Shown here piece after piece: positions 23,042 through 33,552 of a stretch of 64,000 nt of DNA. The stretch comes from Abelmoschus esculentus (taxonomy: Eukaryota; Streptophyta; Magnoliopsida; Malvales; Malvaceae). The DNA lies in assembly GCA_035048815.1 (NCBI GenBank), contig JAUCBN010000018.1:13296001-13360000 (forward strand), in the 5' to 3' direction. Below the pieces are notes generated by a model. The model worked only from the letters and a program-made list of their open reading frames with translations, ran no database searches and had not been told where the DNA came from. Position 1 is the first letter of the stretch; each line of letters begins with the position of its first letter. Position numbers and translations under genes: made by a program.

Positions 23042-25396
23042 ATGGCGGTGAATCAGTTACACTCAGAGTTCAATCGTTTGGAAATTTCCATCGATCGGAT
23101 GTTCAACGAGTTTCAAGCAAGATTTTTGACAGATGCAAAAAGGTTATTCGAGAAGGCTTTTGACAAAAAAATTGAACTCCCTAATGATATTTCACAAAGT
23201 TGTAACAAATCGGATGTGTCATCTATGGTGGCTGGTTTCACAGATTTGAGTGAAGAACAGGTACTTGATCAAATGTCTTTTGCCTTACCAATTTCAGGAG
23301 TAGAAAAAATTGAGAAAATAGTATCAATTGAAAAGGTGCCTAGTGATGTTATTGTTGATGAAAAGGTTACTGATACAGAAAATACAACAAGTAAGGAGTT
23401 GAAATTTAAAATATTATTAGATATTAGTTGTGAGCTTGAGATACAATCGGCTATGATACATAATGAGTATGAAGTTTTTACTGTTGAGACAAACACAATG
23501 AAATCAATGAAGTTAATTATGGAGAATGATCGAATTCAATCTAGTTTCACAAAAAGTATTACGGAGAGGAACAAGAAATTGAAGAGTACAGACTGGAGAA
23601 TTTGGAATTGGACTCGAAAGAAAATGGTGTTGCTCGGAACTGGGTGGGCAGGAATGAGTTTCTTGAAGAGTCTGAATAACCCAATTTACAAAGTGAAAGT
23701 TGTGTCTCGTAATTTCTTTGTGTTTACCCCATTGCTACCAAGTGTTAAATATGGTAAAGTAGAAGCCCACAGCATTGTTGAGCTAATTCACAACATCATC
23801 CGAAAGAAAAATGTTGACATCAGAGTTTCTGAAGCTGAATATGTTAAGATAAATCCTCAAAATAAGAAAATTTACTGTCGTGTTACTATAGATAGCCATT
23901 CAAAGGGGCAAGAAGAGTTTACAGTAGACTATGACTACCTTATTATAGCTGTGGGAGCTCAGGTTATCACCTTTAATACTCCTAGTGTCATGGAAAATTG
24001 CCATTTTTTAAAGGAAATTGACAATGCTCAAAAGATTCATGAGAATGTTACCGAGTCATTTGAGAAGGCATGCTTATTAAGTTTTAGTGACAAGGAGAGA
24101 AAGAAAATCCTTCACTTTGTGATTGTTGGCAGTGGCCTTGCAAGTGTAGAATTTGCTGCAGAACTTCATGACTTCGTCAAGGAGGATGTGGTCCAACTAT
24201 ACCCAAAGGTCAAAGACTTGGTGAAAATAACACTTCTTGAAGCTACAAATCATATATTGAACATGTTCGACAAAAAAATCATAAATGTTGCTGAAAACAA
24301 ATTTGGAAGAGAGGGCATTGATGTGAAATTTGGATCAATGGTCACAGGAATAAGTGAAAATGAAATTTCCACGAAAATCAGAGAAAATGGCAAAACAACT
24401 TTTACACCATATGGAATGGTTCTCTGGTCAACTAGCATCGAGCTTTGTTCTCTCATAAAGGAGTTCATGAGGCAAATTAGTCAGGGTAATAGGCGTGCTC
24501 TAGCAACCGATGAATGGCTACGAGTTGAGGGAATCAATAATGTTTATGCTCTCGGCAACTATGCCACTATTAACCAGCGAAAAGTCATGGAAAAAGCTTT
24601 CTCTGAAGTTAATTCTCAGATGAAGAATCTTCCTACAACAACACAAGTTGCTAAACAAGTGGTCCATATTGTGTTTGTGAAGGAAATTTTGAAACAAGGA
24701 GTTTCATATGAACATGATGGTAAAGGGCAAAAAGGTGAGCCAATTATCTATTTTGCTTGGAAGATGATAGTTGAGGATGCTGAAGATGGACAAGGGGTAG
24801 TTGAGAATGGGTGTGAGTGGATCTTAAAACATGATAATGCAATTGTGATTATATCTTGGAGGAAAATGTGCCTTTCGATGCTTGGAGCATATGGATGGTC
24901 AGAGAATAATCCACTACCTCCAAAAGCATGGTTATGTCCTTGCTTTCTTCTGTTTCATCCAGGAAAAATATGGTGTCATTGTCGAATGGTTTACTCGAAA
25001 ATAAATTTCTTTGCTCCTATGAGTCGTTATGCTAGTGGAGGAGCTGTTGGTACTTCTCGGGAGTTCAAAGACATGGTTAAAGCCTTGTATGGTGCTGGAA
25101 TTAAGGAGATCTTGGATATCATTTATAATCACTTTAACGAAGCTGATGATAAGCATCTTTATACCACTTCATTTCTTGGCATAGATAACAAGGTTTATTA
25201 CATGGTGGACTTAAACAACAAAGCTCAACTGCTAAATTTCTCTGGATGTGGGAATACATTGAACTGCAATCATCTTGTTGTCATGAAGCTCGTACTTGAT
25301 AGCTTAAGGCACTGGTCTGTTGAATATCACATAGATGGATTTCGGGGTGACAGTTACTGTGGACATTCTGTTTTGAACAAGTTCAAAAGAGCATGA
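23042..25396 (+). CDS. Chimeric 784-codon frame: unknown N-terminus, NDB-type NAD(P)H dehydrogenase, unknown linker, isoamylase fragment
   Basis: One uninterrupted frame runs from the first ATG after the primer site (MAVNQLHSEFNRLE). Residues 1-192 are unrecognised, charged and helical-looking, possibly a gag relic. Residues about 193-515 match external alternative NAD(P)H:ubiquinone oxidoreductase: VLLGTGWAGMSFLK (first dinucleotide fold), FTPLLPSV, VDYDYLIIAVGA, FLKEIDNAQKI, a second fold degraded to IVGSGLASVEFAAELHD, then VYALGNYATINQRKVME. Residues about 516-537 (KAFSEVNSQMKNLPTTTQVA) match the far NDB C-terminus, so the EF-hand segment between is missing. Residues about 538-649 are unrecognised. 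Residues about 650-784 match debranching isoamylase (INFFAPMSRY, DIIYNHFNEADD, FLGIDNKVYYMVDLNN, LNFSGCGNTLNCNH), ending after a damaged DGFR motif. There are no introns. Flavoenzyme or amylase activity is unlikely; expression is unknown. Confidence 0.85.
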   Translation: MAVNQLHSEFNRLEISIDRMFNEFQARFLTDAKRLFEKAFDKKIELPNDISQSCNKSDVSSMVAGFTDLSEEQVLDQMSFALPISGVEKIEKIVSIEKVPSDVIVDEKVTDTENTTSKELKFKILLDISCELEIQSAMIHNEYEVFTVETNTMKSMKLIMENDRIQSSFTKSITERNKKLKSTDWRIWNWTRKKMVLLGTGWAGMSFLKSLNNPIYKVKVVSRNFFVFTPLLPSVKYGKVEAHSIVELIHNIIRKKNVDIRVSEAEYVKINPQNKKIYCRVTIDSHSKGQEEFTVDYDYLIIAVGAQVITFNTPSVMENCHFLKEIDNAQKIHENVTESFEKACLLSFSDKERKKILHFVIVGSGLASVEFAAELHDFVKEDVVQLYPKVKDLVKITLLEATNHILNMFDKKIINVAENKFGREGIDVKFGSMVTGISENEISTKIRENGKTTFTPYGMVLWSTSIELCSLIKEFMRQISQGNRRALATDEWLRVEGINNVYALGNYATINQRKVMEKAFSEVNSQMKNLPTTTQVAKQVVHIVFVKEILKQGVSYEHDGKGQKGEPIIYFAWKMIVEDAEDGQGVVENGCEWILKHDNAIVIISWRKMCLSMLGAYGWSENNPLPPKAWLCPCFLLFHPGKIWCHCRMVYSKINFFAPMSRYASGGAVGTSREFKDMVKALYGAGIKEILDIIYNHFNEADDKHLYTTSFLGIDNKVYYMVDLNNKAQLLNFSGCGNTLNCNHLVVMKLVLDSLRHWSVEYHIDGFRGDSYCGHSVLNKFKRA

Positions 25397-25464
25397 GGAC
25401 ATGTTTGGTCCAATCACCGGAAAAAGAAAAATCAAGTTCAAATCTTTGAGGACAAGGATTTTTT

Positions 25465-25479
25465 TCGAGAAGGGAGTAT
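25465..25479 (+). other. Polypurine tract of the gene-carrying element
   Basis: CGAGAAGGGAGTAT directly precedes the 3' LTR, after TTTGAGGACAAGGATTTTTT. This is the standard plant layout for plus-strand priming. Confidence 0.8.
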
Positions 25480-25725
25480 TGTAACGGTCTAAAATTATTA
25501 GTTTAGTTAAACGGTGAGTTTCGAATCAAGTTTAAGGATAAAATAGTCTTTTCTCTATGAGGATAGGGCTTTATCTTTTCTGTCAATGTTGGATGTTATT
25601 ATCGAATGAAATACAGTGTTGTCCTCTGTCTTCTTGAACCCCATTTCTTCTCTTCTTGAATCCCATTTCTTCTCTTCTTGAATCTTGTTAACAATTCTTG
25701 CTTCTTTACTATTTGTTATGTTACA
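25480..25725 (+). repeat. 3' LTR of the gene-carrying element, 246 bp
   Basis: TGTAACGGTCTAAAATTATT ... ATGTTACA, followed by the ATTAT duplication. It is nearly identical to 22764-23009. Confidence 0.95.
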
Positions 25726-25730
25726 ATTAT

Positions 25731-28120
25731 ATCATGCTAAGATTAAAGATTAATGTAAAAAATGATGATAGGATTGAAGAGGATGAGAAAATGAGTGATG
25801 ACACTTTTGTTTCTTTTTATTAATGGTTATTTAACAATATATCTCAAATCACTCTTAATTATCTCAACTCCCTTAAAATTACATGAGATATATTATAAAA
25901 ATTATTTCATCTGATAAATATTTTGTTCAACTTCTTCGAATAACAAATCTTTAATCACTAATCGGACAAACAACAATCATTTATTATATCTCTGACCACC
26001 GTTATCCATTTCTCACGAAAACTGAGTCAGCGCATATGCATTTACATACACACAGGAGCATTATCTTTGTGAGACAAAAAAATTGGCAACAGAAGCTAAT
26101 ATAAAATGTAATGAGGCGTCTTGTGGCTGAATACCTCGCGCATTATTCCCTTGTTGCTTCACCATTGGGATGCTCTCGATCACTATCTTTGCGTTGAATT
26201 TGGCTAAATGTCAAACTTGTTTATTTTTTATTCGTATTCTCCAAAGTCAATTTGATTATTAAAAACATATTTTAGACTGAGTGGCTGGAGTTTTATATCA
26301 TTGTTTAGAAACCAAGGTGATGCATGTTTGGTTGGCAAGAAAGCAACGACCCTTGGGATTTATATATACACGATGATTAGGTGGAGGTCTATTCGGAGAA
26401 AAATTATATTATGGATTATTTTTATCACGTTATCTATTATGAGAATAACTAATAAATGTATTTATTTAGTTATTTTTATTTTATTATATTTATCAATCAA
26501 ATCTTCACTAATATTTATTTAAATTAAATTTAAATTATTTTTTATCAAGTAAAGATTCACTTAATAAAATGATAAAATAAAAAATAATTAAATAAATATA
26601 TTTAACTGATTGGTCTAATAAATGACGTCGTAAAAATAATTCATTATATAATTTCTTCTGTTTGGATGTGAGATTAGTTATTATAATCGTAAAATTGGAA
26701 ATTTGTTATATCTATTTGGACGTGTGGTTGGATTTACTCCGGTAAGATTAAAAATAAAGTTAACATGAATTTGGTTGGTTACTACTATAGAGGTAAGATT
26801 GAGTATTATAGTAGTGAAATTTTAGGTAATTATGAAACTTTTCATCAAATATATATTAAAAGCAAATATAGAATATACAAAAGAATTCATGGTCGATTTT
26901 TATTATGTCTTATTTGGTATTTTTATTTTAGAATAGTAGATTTTAGGTTTAATTTTCAAGGTTGTAGATAGAGTTTAAAAAAATAAAGATATAGTGTATT
27001 TTTAAGGTTATAGAGTTTAAGGTATAGAAATTAGAGTTGTAGTTTATAATTTAAGTTTAATGGATTTTTTGGGTGACCAAAGATATATATATCGGATACT
27101 ATTACAGTATTACACTTATAAAGGATGATCAAAGGCATATTTAGGATACTTTTGACATCATTGTTGAAAAATGCGAGAAAATAATAATTTTGAGTCATAT
27201 TTCGATGGGTAAAGGTGAAAATTCGAATAGTAATTTTATAAGATTTAATTCTATTTCATGAGATTTTTATAATGACATTTCATATTCTCAAAACGATTGA
27301 GTAATAAATGAAAAATTAATATTCAAAATATGATAGTTGTGAATTATATAGGAAGTGAAAAACCTTATCTCACGTTGATGGGTTAAATAGAATAAATAGT
27401 GTTTCTATACACTTACTGTGATATTGAATGACTTGAATTGGAATTATACCTCATGTGTAGGCACAAAGGTGTAAATCAAAGTGGATTAAATTAATTTAGG
27501 TTGGGGTACATTTGCACAATGTAGGTGATATGAATGTTTACATTATTTATGCTTTTTGTGGACTTACAATTATTTTATCCGCTTTGAATTAATTTTTTTA
27601 TAAATGATTAAAAAGGACAATTTATCATATTTTAAAATATTTTATTTTTCATATTTAACCTAGTTTACTCCCTTACTAAATAAATTCTCACTCTTTTGGT
27701 TTAAACACAACTATTTTTTTTAATTCTCAAAATTGCATTGATATTTTAGTGATGGACAAAACAACATTATATTTATTTCTCAAAATCCCCCGAAACTAAA
27801 ATTTTCAAAAAAATTAAAAATTTCAAATTATTCTCTACACAGTGCCCGTAGAGTTCGATTGAAAAGCCACGAACAATTGTTTTGCAATCTAAGTCATAAC
27901 AAAGATGAGTTGAGCTGATAGAGTAGAGGGATACTACCTTTTTGATCCGACTCCTCTTCTCTCCTCACTTACCTTGCTATTTTTAATTTCTGTAACTATT
28001 AGTGATTGGATAATGTCATGTTAAGTGATGATTTATGGATAAGTTGACAGAGATAAGTACAACGTTCGAATATTAGACTTTGTATATTGAACACATGAAT
28101 ACCATGCAAAGACACTTAAC
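25731..28120. other. AT-rich DNA; first part probably the rest of the interrupted copia LTR, remainder unassigned
   Basis: Sequence to about 26000 probably continues the copia LTR cut by the insertion. From there to 28120 there are only short frames with no recognisable domain (for example 26301-26522 and 26765-26971) and no element ends that I could pair. Confidence 0.4.
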
Positions 28121-28641
28121 TAGGGGCGGTTGACGAGTTTTGAGCAACTCGACTCGATAAATATTCGATTCAGATTAGCACGATTTGAATTTAAACTCGA
28201 TTTGATGTCTTAACGGGATGAATCGAGCAAAGTCTAACTCAACTCAATAAGTTTGCAAATAACTCGTTATTTTTAAAATATTTTTTGGTAATTAATTACT
28301 TTAAAATTATTTTATTTATAAAATAAATCTAAATAATAAATATTAAATTGTGATTTGTTATTTTAATTTTAATATGCTGGTTTTGTGTATTTTATAGATT
28401 TTTATTTTTTATTTTAGATTTTAAAAGTGTTTTACAAAATCTTTTGATATTTTTGATTAAATATATTGATTTATGTTAATATTAAGCCTCTTATAGTATT
28501 ATTAAACTTTACTTTTTGTTTAAAATAAGGTAAATCTTTTAATGAGCCTAATGAGCAACGAGTCAAGTTGAACAATAAAATATTTTAACGAGCAAGAAGC
28601 AATGCTCAACTTGCAATCGACTCGGTCGATAAGCAACCCTA
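28121..28641. mobile_element. hAT-like MITE, 521 bp
   Basis: The left end TAGGGGCGGTTGACGAG and the reverse complement of the right end, TAGGGTTGCTTATCGACCG, form an imperfect terminal inverted repeat continued inward by CGACTCG-type words. Flanking 8-mers CACTTAAC and CACTTGAA agree at 6 of 8 positions, compatible with an aged hAT duplication. The interior is non-coding and AT-rich. Confidence 0.6.
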
Positions 28642-28652
28642 CACTTGAATAT

Positions 28653-30168
28653 TGTCGCAACCCTTTTTTCAAGCAGTTCGACGGTTTTTTAATTTAAAAA
28701 CAAAACAATGGAGTCGCCACCAGTCTTTTTTAAAGGTGTAATTGGATCACCTAAAATGGTTTAATTTAATAAAATCATTTTTTTAATTAAAACAATAATT
28801 TTGTCTGCGAAAAATACAAAAACGGGTTTGGGAGTCGGTTACATGTGGGGAAGGGATAACACCCTCACAACGCCAAAAAATTGGTACATAGCCGATTACA
28901 AAACGTTTTAATGCTGGAATTTACAAGTTCATATAAAATTTGAATTATTTTTTATTTATAAATACAATTCCATTTTAACGGCCCCACCTCTAAGAGAGTA
29001 AACTTTAATCACCGCCAACATTTATAGCGCTAACTCGTTACTTGGTAGAACACCACATTAATTAAATTTCACTGTTTTGATCAAGCAAATGAAGAAATTT
29101 TGGTGTTGAATTCTTTTTTAATTCTAAATTAGTAATTATTAACTTAAAGAAATATCTAAATAAATTTTATCTATTACGATTAAAGTATGATTAAGTGTGT
29201 TTTATGAACTTGATATAAAAAGGTTTTTTTTTTCATTTTACTCTAAGGCTCTAACTAGGATCTTTAGTACATAATCCTAAGGGTTTTATTTAATATAAAA
29301 AAATTATCAAAAAAAGTAATGTTAATTTAAATTTTAAAAAAGAAAAAAATGTTAATCGATACTTTACATGAGAAAACAGACATAAAAAATTAAAATTCAC
29401 AATTTTAGATGGAGTTAATGACAAAATTAAAAAAAAAAAGATTGAATTTAAATAATAATTACTAACTTTAAAAATTTTAACATAATTAATAAAAATATTA
29501 ATTAAAAAGCCTATTTTATTTGATATGAGTATAAAGATAAAAAAAACACCATTTATCAATTGTAATTTTAAAATAAAGATCAAACATTCATTTTAATCTG
29601 TTTAATTATTTGTCTGTATTCATAAAAAAATTATAATGATTAAAGAACTTCTAAAATCAAAAGAAATGTAAATTAACAATCAAATTTAAAAAAAATAAAA
29701 ATAAAAAATATATAAGAACAAAACTTATTTCTTGAAAATTTTCAAATCTCCTAATTTCTTATTTTTCTAACAATTCTTAAATACAATATGAATTGTATTG
29801 TGGATATATGAGTGAGTTACAAGACTAATGAGTGAATGTGAGTTGTGGTTTGTGTTTACATGTGATGGGAGAATGAGTTTATATAGGATTAGAATCCATA
29901 AATACATGAAAATTTAACCAAAAAAATCTTAAAATAAAAATAAAAATATTGCACAAAATATCTTAAGTTTATTCTCCAAATTTAATCGATTCTACCCAAA
30001 TTTGAGTGACAAATTATTAATTATATGAGAATTATTTTCTTTTGATTTTTCCATGTCCAATTTGATACCCTTCCTCTTTTTCTTTGATTCTGATTTGCAA
30101 TTGATTTTGGGTAATTTCTTTCCATAATTTTCTTCAAATTCTATTTGGGTTAAAAATCAATGTCAATA
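28653..30168 (-). mobile_element. 3' LTR of a Tat-like (Ty3-gypsy) retrotransposon, copy 2, about 1.5 kb
   Basis: Read on the minus strand it starts TATTGACATTGATTTTTAAC, right after the purine-rich AAGAAGGGGCAGC, and ends ...AAGGGTTGCGACA. It contains GGTGGCGACTCCATTG and the phrase GGTTTGGGAGTCGG (plus strand) characteristic of this LTR type. It is co-linear and inverted relative to 15047-16480 but retains the full 3' end. The TG start has decayed to TA. The 97-codon frame at 29290-29583 is a by-product of AT-rich LTR sequence. Confidence 0.78.
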
Positions 30169-30183
30169 GCTGCCCCTTCTTTG
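30169..30183 (-). other. Polypurine tract of the Tat-like element
   Basis: Minus-strand CAAAGAAGGGGCAGC abuts the LTR start at 30168, which fixes 28653-30168 as a 3' LTR and the sequence to its right as internal. Confidence 0.65.
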
Positions 30184-30239
30184 CTTATTTTGATAAAACA
30201 AGGATAGAGCAAAGAACAAAAGACATTGATTTTCACCAA

Positions 30240-31925
30240 CGTCAAACTTGTTGTGTAGATCCACCCTATTTATGCTTGAACGAATACACATGTTTCGTTC
30301 TCATTATTCCCGAATGGATAGGTGGATTTCTTTCTCCTTACACCTGAATGGAAAGGTGGGTTATGTATTCTTCTTGTGCTCGAAAGATAGGCATGTGTTA
30401 AAGATAAAGGTTTCATCCTCCTCATGCTCGTATGGATAAGCAGTTTCTATTCTTCATATGCTCGAATAAATAAGCATCTTCAAAAAAGGTTTTATTCTCC
30501 TAATGCATGAACAAATTTACAAGTTCTATTATTCTCATGCTCAAATAGATAAGCATGTTCTGGTCTCCTCAAGCTTGAGTAGATAAGCAGGTTCAAAAAA
30601 TAATTTCATTCTCATCATGTACGAATGGATATGCATGTTATATTCTACTCATACTCGAATAGATAAGCATGTTCTACTCTCCTCATGCTTGAATAGATAA
30701 GCAGGTTAAAAAACAAAGGGTTCTATTATCCTCATGCACATTTGGATATGAAGGTTCTATTCTCCTCATGGTCGAATAGATAAGTAAAAAAATGTTTCAT
30801 TCTCTTCATGCACGAATGGATATTAAGGTTCTACTCTCCTTATCCTCGAATAGAAAAACTGGTTCTAAAAAAAGGTTTCATTCTCCTCATACACGAATGG
30901 ATATGTAGGTAATATTCTCCTCACACTCGAATAAATAAGCAGGTTCTAATCTCCTCATGCTCGAGTAGATAAGAAAAAAAAAAGTTCCATTCTCCATTTG
31001 CACGAATGAATATGCAGATTTTATTCTCCTTATGGTCGAATAGATAAGGAGGTTTTACTCTCCTCATGCTCGAGTAGATAAGAAAAAAAGGTTCTATTCT
31101 CCTCATGCACGAATGGATATGTAGGTTCTATTCTCTTCATGCATGAATGGATATCCAAGTTCTACTCTCCTCATTCTTGAATAGATAATCAGGTTCTACA
31201 CTCCTCATGCTCGAGTAGATAAGCAAGAAAAGGTTTAATTCTCTTCATGCATGAATGGATATACAGGTTCTATTCTCCTCACGCTCGAATAGATAAGCAA
31301 GTTCTACTCTCCTCATGCTCGAATAGATAATAAGGTTTTTAAAAAAGGATTCTATTCTGCTCATGTATGAATGGATATGCATGTTCTATTCTCCTTATGC
31401 TCGAATAAATAAGCCAGTTCTACTCTCCTCATGCTCGAGTAGATAAGAAGATTAAAAAGGTTTCATTCTTTTCATGCATAAATAGATATTTGGTTCTACT
31501 CTCCTCATGCTTGAATAGATAAGTAAATTCTACTCTCCTTATGCTCGAGTAGTTGAGACAAAGAAAAGGTTATATTCTTCTTATGCACGAATGGATGTGC
31601 AGGTTCTATTCTCCTCATGCTTGAATAGATAAACAAGTTCTATTCTCCTAATACTCGAGTACAAAAGCAAAAAATGGGTTCCATTCTCCTCATGCACAAA
31701 TAGATATGCAGGTTCTATTCTCCTCATGCTCAATTAGATAAGCAGATTCTAATCTCCTCATGTTTGAGTAGATAAGCAGGTTTTAAAAAAGGGTTTCATT
31801 CTCCTCATGTATGAATGGATATGCAAGTTCTACTCTTCTCATGCTTGAGTAGATAAGCATGTTTTTTTTCTCTAAAAGTTTCCATCCTCCTTACGCTTGG
31901 ATGGATAAGCAGATTCTCTTTGCTG
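30240..31925 (-). repeat. Minisatellite, about 35-bp units, in the 3' internal region of the Tat-like element
   Basis: About 45 imperfect units of the form TTCTACTCTCCTCATGCTCG + AATAGATAAGCAGG are tandemly arranged. Two alternating flavours occur, one with GCTCGAATAGATAAGC and one with GCACGAATGGATATGC, plus occasional AAAAAAGG insertions. The array lies between the internal coding side and the 3' LTR, the 3' UTR zone where Tat/Ogre-lineage elements are known to carry tandem repeats. Short frames within it come from the repeat periodicity. Confidence 0.85.
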
Positions 31926-33552
31926 AGAGCATTTTCTATACCTGTAAAAATTGAACAAATGATACAATAATGATGAACATGACCCTAAGGATGCCTAGTA
32001 TGTATTTTTTTGTTTTTATTCTTTTATTTGGGTTTTTATCTCTTCTTTTCTCTTCGATATTTTCTTCTTAGAGATTCTTCTTTTTTATTTCCAAGTGCAT
32101 TTGCTTGTTCCACCCTGATAGACAATCATGCTTTGTTATTTCTCTTTTCAATTTGCTCATTAAATCTAATAAATTTGAATAATCAACTTTTAGCATCATA
32201 TTTTAAACAGTCCTTTTGTCTTTTTCTTTTATGAGGCAAGGGAACTTTGTTGATCGGATTAAAATTCTCATATTATTAGATACCTTCTCCAATAAAGGTA
32301 AACGTGTATGCTTAAAGGTATACTGGTACCAAACATCTTTTATAGTTCTCATGAGTTTTTGATTCTGGCCCCTTGCTGAGTAAATTGATGTGTTTGCATT
32401 CAAATATTTTTTTTACCTCTTTCTTCTATACCTAATATCGTTAGAGACCTTAAGTCGATAAAGGTAAACATTAGGAAATATTTTTGGAACTGACAAAATG
32501 TCCAAAGAAACAAAACTCCTTCCAAGCTATCAAGCCTTTTGTGTATGCATAATCCATAAATTATTTAAGTCGCCCTTTACGGGTTTTAAACTTAGCTTAT
32601 CCCTTGATTTCAAGATACCTTTTAATGATTTTCATCTTGAATCACCCTTGTTCTTTTTCAATTTTTTCTTTTTTTTTCTCTTTTTTCTTTTTTTTTATTT
32701 CATCTAAAGCACCCTTTACGGGTTTTCACCTTTAGATATTTTTTTGTTCCTTTTCTAGGCATAATTTCTCTTGACTAGGCCTGAATTCAATAAATTCTCC
32801 TCATCATCCATATCAAACAAAATCAATGTTTCTCCTGAAAAAACATTTGACATAACATAATTTTTTTCCAAATTAAGTACATACATTTCTTGGGTATCTT
32901 CTAGATTGACAATATTTTCTTCAGCATCAAGTCTCATTCTTGAAATTTTCTCGGTCGAATTGTCTTATCATAATTCCGCATAATTCTCTTTTGATACATC
33001 TGATCATGACAAACAACTTTCAACTTCTTTTCATCGATTAGGTTTAACTTTTAATATCTTGCTTGGACTCATTCAGCGTCTTCTAACTCTACTTTTGTAT
33101 AAAGCCGAAGGAATGAGATTTCAATCCAGATTAGTACTTCAACTTCTATTCCATAAACTGATAAAATGGCGTTGCCCCTATTCCACTTGAGACATTTATG
33201 CTACACTGAACAATTTCTCTTAGACTCAACATCAATTCAAAGAAACCTTTTTTCAAGAACTTATGTTACTTTACTTGTAAGATGCAAAAAAGGCAAAAAA
33301 TAAGAATTCAAAGAAAATAAAGGATAAATATGAGGATTTAAACCCCAAAGTCATGATAAACACAAAAAAGACCAAAGTCAGATGCCCCAAATTCATAGTA
33401 TGAATGATTCATGAATCTATCAACCAGATAGTGTCCTATTTTAGTGTTTCTCTTTAACTCACCAACTTCCCAAGTTTCAATATTTCCTTTTTTCTGATCT
33501 CAATCAGACATTATAATAAATTTAATTCTTGGCGCTAAAATATTTTATTTAG
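31926..33552 (-). pseudogene. Degenerate internal sequence, probably of the Tat-like element
   Basis: No intact frame is present. A 60-codon minus-strand piece (32755-32937, NLEDTQEMYVLNLEKNY, LILFDMDDEENLL) has the acidic look of a retroelement gag-pol linker but is too short to assign. Poly-T/TTTTTC runs occur near 32660-32700. Co-orientation with the minisatellite and LTR is the only reason to place it in that element. The right boundary is where Athila-type RT sequence begins. Confidence 0.4.

Larger units (their letters stand above)
22764..25725 (+). mobile_element. Complete 2,962-bp LTR element carrying captured host gene fragments (Bs1-like gene-transducing retrotransposon)
   Basis: All structural marks of an LTR retrotransposon are present. 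There are 246-bp direct repeats at both ends starting TGTAACGG and ending GTTACA, an identical ATTAT target duplication (22759-22763 and 25726-25730), an initiator-Met primer site just inside the left repeat, and a purine tract just before the right one. The two LTRs differ at seven positions by my count (about 97 percent identity), so insertion is fairly recent. The interior has no protease, integrase or RT; its one long frame is made largely of host gene sequence. It must have moved with enzymes supplied in trans. It sits inside a decayed copia element. Confidence 0.92.

Noticed and set aside
23042..25396. A functional dehydrogenase or debranching enzyme gene
   Set aside because: NDB lacks its EF-hand region and has a damaged second nucleotide-binding motif, and isoamylase is cut at the DGFR motif; it is retroelement cargo, not a housekeeping gene.
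30240..31925. Regularly spaced repeats, CRISPR-like at first sight
   Set aside because: Units abut with no unique spacers, are imperfect, and lie inside a plant retroelement; it is a minisatellite.
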